From NCBI GenBank assembly GCA_023398495.1, contig JAEWSG010000045.1, positions 17,590 to 81,589 on the forward strand: 64,000 bases of DNA. Direction: 5' to 3'. Both the position numbers and the translations under genes were made by a program. The DNA comes from Bacillota bacterium. GTDB lineage: Bacteria; Bacillota; Clostridia; Acetivibrionales; Acetivibrionaceae. This document shows, piece after piece, positions 60,470 to 64,000 of this stretch (positions are counted from its first letter, which is position 1; every line of letters starts with the position of its first letter). Below the pieces are notes generated by a model. The model worked only from the letters and a program-made list of their open reading frames with translations, did not search any database and had not been told where the DNA came from.

Positions 60470-60964
60470 TGTTTCCCCTACTTCCTCTCTTCTTTTAAAA
60501 TAATTATATATTTGAATCCGTCCACAAATACTCTAGTTCTGATTAACAAAATAAAATTCTAGAGTTTAATTTTGTTAATCAGCAAAAAAACACAGGATGT
60601 GCATGTTGCATAATTCATTTCTAGAAATGAATTATGTTCAAAAGCACTAGTATATATTCTGTACGAATTGCCAATCTCTCCCCATATAGTTAATTAAACC
60701 CACATAAACTCTAATTATATAAATCCTTACTATTATACAAGAAAAATTGCTCTTTGTACAATATTTCCCACGTAATATAAAATAGTTTGTATCAATGTCT
60801 AAATATTTACAGCTCTTTTTGTGCAATAATTACAAAAAATGCTATAGGAGTTATTTTGGTTATTAAAACTTTCATTGTAACTTCCTCTGTAACAAGAAAT
60901 TATAACCATATCTACATATATATTGTTAACTTCAAATTCCACATATATACATATTTCCTATGCA
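60470..60964. other. Intergenic region with palindromic element
   Basis: About 500 AT-rich bases between spoIIM and xerD, holding copy B of the CTAGTGC element. No other ORF, RNA gene or repeat is recognised. The promoter of xerD should lie at the left part, before the element. Confidence 0.45.
60533..60650. repeat. Palindromic element, CTAGTGC family, copy B
   Basis: A 118-base element, CTAGTTCT...AGCACTAG, in the opposite orientation to copy A (45762-45876). It contains a near-perfect 44-base palindrome (60539-60582) and a perfect 28-base palindrome (60609-60636, centre TTCTAGAA). Differences from copy A are a few substitutions, some compensatory about the palindrome centres. Confidence 0.75.
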
Positions 60965-61603
60965 TCAGAATACTTTTGAAGTTATTATTCTGATACAGAT
61001 TGGTGTAATATATGATTCAACCAGTACACCGCAAAATATAAGGCATGCGAAAAATGCTGTTGCAAAACAATAACCGAAAAATCCCGTTTTTAAATTATCC
61101 TTCGATTTTTGTTTGTTTGATCTGCTCCTTATTATATTCAGAGAAAAATTTATAGCATTTACTCCAAGTGCTATTACACACGGAATAATTATTACCTCCT
61201 TCGGTAAAATACTAAATAGTGTAAAAATAACACCTTTTACCCCAAGCAGATCAATAATAAATCCAGATGTAAAACCGGTTATAAATCCTCTTATTCCAAT
61301 AAAAATATAAATCAAGGGAATTCCGATTATTGTCACACCAAGTGCCCATAATAAAGCAACCAATCTAGTGTTGTCAACAAGCGAAATCTTAAGTATTTCA
61401 TTACTGTCAACTCTCTGGTTTTCAAAGAGCTCTAAAAAACCTTGAAAGTAATTAATAAGCTCAGTTCTTTGCATTGAACTTAACCCGTTTACAGTAAATG
61501 CCCCTGCGGACACTCCTGTAACAAAAGTTAAAAACAGAAACAGATATGTATTCTTGTTGGTCTTCAGGTGCTCAACCAGTGTTATTCGTATTTTTGAAAT
61601 CAC
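60965..61603 (-). CDS. spoIIM: Stage II sporulation protein M
   Basis: A 212-residue membrane protein with about five helices (LFLFLTFVTGVSAGAFTV, LLWALGVTIIGIPLIYIFI, GFITGFTSGFIIDLLGVKG). SpoIIM is part of the SpoIIDMP peptidoglycan machine that drives engulfment during sporulation. The length and position upstream of xerD match other Clostridia. It marks the organism as a spore former. Confidence 0.93.
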   Translation of the reverse strand: MISKIRITLVEHLKTNKNTYLFLFLTFVTGVSAGAFTVNGLSSMQRTELINYFQGFLELFENQRVDSNEILKISLVDNTRLVALLWALGVTIIGIPLIYIFIGIRGFITGFTSGFIIDLLGVKGVIFTLFSILPKEVIIIPCVIALGVNAINFSLNIIRSRSNKQKSKDNLKTGFFGYCFATAFFACLIFCGVLVESYITPICIRIITSKVF

Positions 61604-61862
61604 GTTTTATCCCCTCTTAATCCAGAGCTATTTTTCAAAACAATTTTTAAACAGCGTACATCTTTAGTCCAACCTACAATAGGTATATCTAATGCTTACA
61701 GGTACCCATCTGAGCATCTTGATTTGTTTTCTTTATCCTAATTAATTCTATGACGATAATAACAAAAAAATTACAATACAAATTAATGTATTGTAAACTT
61801 TACTTAAGGTGATTCTAAAAAAATTTGAAACGCCAAAGACTTTTAAATTAATTTTGTTAATC

Positions 61863-62408
61863 TTATAATATCTCTCCTTTTATAATCTTATCTGCCATCA
61901 AAATACCTATTATAGTTTTTGCATCGGTAATCTCGTTCTTAACAACCATATCAACTAGAGTATTAATGGGATATTTTTCTGCCGATATAAACTCATCTTC
62001 ATCCGCACAAGCTTCGCCTTCATATAATTCCTTTGCCACATACATGTGCAGTACTTCATTACTGAATCCGGGTGTACTGTGTATATCTATCAAATGCTGT
62101 ATATCTTTTGCATCTAGCCCGGTTTCCTCTTTCAACTCCCTTTTGGCACAAGCAAGAGGATCTTCTCCCTTATCGAGCTTTCCTGCCGGAATCTCCAATG
62201 ATTCCTGATCAATAGGCTTTCTGAACTGTCTTACTAAATAGACTTCCCCTTTATCAGTAATAGGAATAACTACCGATGCACCGGGATGAATAACCACATC
62301 ACGGGTTGCTTCCTTGCCGTTTGGAAGTAATACATTCCAACATTCAACATCTATTATATTACCCTTGTATATGGGTTTTTTAGATAATGTCTTCTCTTCA
62401 TAATTCAT
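61863..62408 (-). CDS. nudF: ADP-ribose pyrophosphatase (NUDIX hydrolase)
   Basis: A 181-residue NUDIX enzyme hydrolysing ADP-ribose to AMP and ribose-5-phosphate. The NUDIX box is GKLDKGEDPLACAKRELKEE followed by TG; the neighbouring VYLVRQFRKPIDQESLEIPA is typical of the ADPRase subfamily. The start with AGGGAGG upstream is used; a longer open frame that overlaps rnhA is rejected. Confidence 0.9.
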   Translation of the reverse strand: MNYEEKTLSKKPIYKGNIIDVECWNVLLPNGKEATRDVVIHPGASVVIPITDKGEVYLVRQFRKPIDQESLEIPAGKLDKGEDPLACAKRELKEETGLDAKDIQHLIDIHSTPGFSNEVLHMYVAKELYEGEACADEDEFISAEKYPINTLVDMVVKNEITDAKTIIGILMADKIIKGEIL

Positions 62409-62421
62409 TAAAATGCCTCCC

Positions 62422-62862
62422 TTATGCCCTGTTCTTTTTAATTTCATTAGTAGCTAAAAAATCACACCTGTTATTATACTCATTATCCGAGTGACCCTTG
62501 ACTTTAATCCACTTAATTTTATGGACATTATTAAGTCTATCTAGTTCTTTCCACAATTCTATATTCTTTACTTCTTCCTTGCTTGAATTTTTCCAGCCGT
62601 TTAACTTCCAGTTTCTCAACCAATTCTGGTTAAAACCGTTTATAAGGTATGCACTATCACTGTAAAGCTCAACTTCACAAGGTTGCTTGAGCATCTTTAA
62701 GGCTTCAATTGCAGCAGTTAATTCCATTTTGTTGTTTGTAGTGTCTTTTTCAAAGCCCGATATCTCTTTTTCACGTTCACCATATCTTAATATCGCACCC
62801 CAGCCACCATCTCCAGGGTTGCCAGAACATGCCCCGTCTGTGTATATTATAACGTTTTTCAT
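62422..62862 (-). CDS. rnhA: Ribonuclease HI
   Basis: A 146-residue RNase H. The catalytic acids are in IYTDGACSGNPGDGGWGA, NNKMELTAAIEAL, LYSDSAYLINGF and NNRCDFLATN, giving the D-E-D-D set. It degrades the RNA of RNA/DNA hybrids. It lies 42 bases after proC and 13 before nudF. Confidence 0.95.
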   Translation of the reverse strand: MKNVIIYTDGACSGNPGDGGWGAILRYGEREKEISGFEKDTTNNKMELTAAIEALKMLKQPCEVELYSDSAYLINGFNQNWLRNWKLNGWKNSSKEEVKNIELWKELDRLNNVHKIKWIKVKGHSDNEYNNRCDFLATNEIKKNRA

Positions 62863-62904
62863 AAGGACTCCTATCCTTTTCTCCCTATTGTTTTTCGTTA
62901 TCCC

Positions 62905-63720
62905 TTATTCGAATTTTTTGCCTATTTCTCTGGCTTTCTTTGTGCACTCATTCATTGCTTCAATTACCGCGTACCTGAATTTATTCTTTTCAAGTGTGCT
63001 GACTGCTTCAATTGTTGTTCCGGCAGGAGAGCACACCATGTCTTTCAATTCCCCCGGATGCTTTCCGGTATCGAGCACCATCTTTGCAGACCCTAGAACA
63101 GCTTGAGCTGCCAGTTTATATGACAAATTTCTGGGCAACCCTGAAAGAACTGCTGCATCTGCCATAGCTTCAATAAACATAAATACATATGCAGGACTGC
63201 TGCTTGTAAGTGCTGTCACTTCACTCATGAGTTTTTCTTCAAGCAACTCTGCTTTTCCAAAACAGCCCAAAATACTCATAACATAGTCAAGTTCATCCTT
63301 TGCAATGCTATTGTCAGGTGCAACAAGCGTCATTCCTTCCCCAACTAAAGCCGGAGTATTTGGCATCGTACGTATTATCTTTATATCATCTCCAATTATT
63401 TTTTTATAAAACTTTATTGGAACTCCAACCGCAACCGAAACCAGAATTTTTTTATCATCAAACGAATTTTTACATGCTTTAAGAACGCTTTCCAAAACGT
63501 TTGGCTTAACTGCAAGTATTATTATATCGGACTTTTCTACTACCTCCGAAGCACTTCCCGATATGTTTATTCCTGTCTCTTCTCTTAGCTTTGAAAGCCT
63601 TTCCATATCTACATCATAAACATATATACAATCGGATGATAAAACATCAGAAGCAGCTATGCTTTTTATCATAGCACACCCCATATTACCTGCACCCACA
63701 AAACCAATTTTTCTATCCAT
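62905..63720 (-). CDS. proC: Pyrroline-5-carboxylate reductase
   Basis: A 271-residue enzyme making proline from pyrroline-5-carboxylate with NAD(P)H. The Rossmann motif is IGFVGAGNMGCAMI; RTMPNTPALVGEGMT, SSPAYVFMFIEAMADAAV and CSPAGTTIEAV are conserved. The length is typical. It is upstream of rnhA in the same direction, and the right-edge repeat starts 55 bases before it. Confidence 0.95.
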   Translation of the reverse strand: MDRKIGFVGAGNMGCAMIKSIAASDVLSSDCIYVYDVDMERLSKLREETGINISGSASEVVEKSDIIILAVKPNVLESVLKACKNSFDDKKILVSVAVGVPIKFYKKIIGDDIKIIRTMPNTPALVGEGMTLVAPDNSIAKDELDYVMSILGCFGKAELLEEKLMSEVTALTSSSPAYVFMFIEAMADAAVLSGLPRNLSYKLAAQAVLGSAKMVLDTGKHPGELKDMVCSPAGTTIEAVSTLEKNKFRYAVIEAMNECTKKAREIGKKFE

Positions 63721-63774
63721 AAAATCCTCCTTAATACAACATTTTCTAATTTTTACATCAATATACTATTCCTC

Positions 63775-64000
63775 GGGTGCATGTAATAAATATGAAGAAA
63801 AATATTCCAGAAACTCAAGTTCCGCAGCCTGGTCGTTCCGCTGCGCTGCACTGCTCGGCCATGCAACCTGGCCTAGAGCCTGTAAATACTCCTCGGGGTC
63901 GAGCAAAACTCGCTTCGCTCAAACAATGCTCTCCCTTTCCTCGTCGCATTAACAGGCTCTACAACTTGCTTCACAATGTTTCTTCCATATTTTTCTTCAC
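63775..64000. repeat. GGGTGCATGTA-family element, copy 2 (runs off the window)
   Basis: It starts GGGTGCATGTAATAAATATG, the inverted match to the right end of copy 1, and follows copy 1 closely from about 63880 onward. It differs by about 45 extra G+C-rich bases near 63830-63875. It is cut by the window edge, where copy 1 would have some 17 more bases to its end. Confidence 0.75.

Noticed and set aside
1..64000. CRISPR array, rRNA or tRNA genes
   Set aside because: No regularly spaced repeats and no recognisable tRNA or rRNA sequence were seen; a tRNAscan or Rfam search would settle it.

Overview
The window looks like chromosome from an anaerobic, spore-forming, cellulosome-making Clostridia, probably of the Clostridium thermocellum / Acetivibrio group. 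The reasons are the low G+C content, strong GGAGG-type ribosome binding sites, two secreted proteins ending in type I dockerins (a CotH-type protein and a GH10 xylanase), and sporulation genes (ytfJ, spoIIM, dacF-like). The species cannot be named from the sequence alone. Most genes lie on the minus strand.

Bases 1-4308 hold a small carrier-protein biosynthetic operon that runs off the left edge: an adenylate-forming ligase, an acyl carrier protein and two unequal KAS III-like proteins, one of which has lost the catalytic cysteine. Bases 4807-9228 hold a tandem-Cache membrane sensor with no output domain and a dockerin-bearing CotH protein. Bases 9612-14748 hold a DUF116 protein and, divergently, a heterodimeric ABC exporter of the BmrCD type. 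The exporter follows a 30-codon leader ORF with mutually exclusive hairpins, which looks like an attenuator.

Bases 15076-21091 are an accessory region. A GH10 xylanase with unusually high G+C and several gene remnants lie between a zinc-finger gene and a truncated copy of its 3' end. Bases 21148-25515 hold a sigma factor and a four-gene ABC transporter/lipoprotein unit. Bases 25787-29380 hold a soluble transcarboxylase-type operon (5S, 1.3S, small subunit, 12S).

Bases 29724-63720 are mostly housekeeping: PilZ protein, polyamine genes speE-speB with mnmM, rluB, ytfJ, scpAB, trpS, an M50 protease, a DHH-CBS-tRNA nucleotidyltransferase fusion, an M28 peptidase, lysA, an RDD/SpoIIM-like/DUF58/MoxR/DUF4350/DUF4129 membrane cluster, a D,D-carboxypeptidase, trkAH, pdp-deoB-xerD-spoIIM, a NUDIX hydrolase, rnhA and proC.

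At least three families of short palindromic or inverted-repeat elements are scattered between genes: CTAGTGC-ended, GGGTGCATGTA-ended and GGATAA-ended. None matches an element I can name. The most interesting signals are the PqsBC-like KAS III pair with its own ACP, the attenuator ahead of the ABC exporter, the xylanase segment flanked by a duplicated gene end, and the repeat families.
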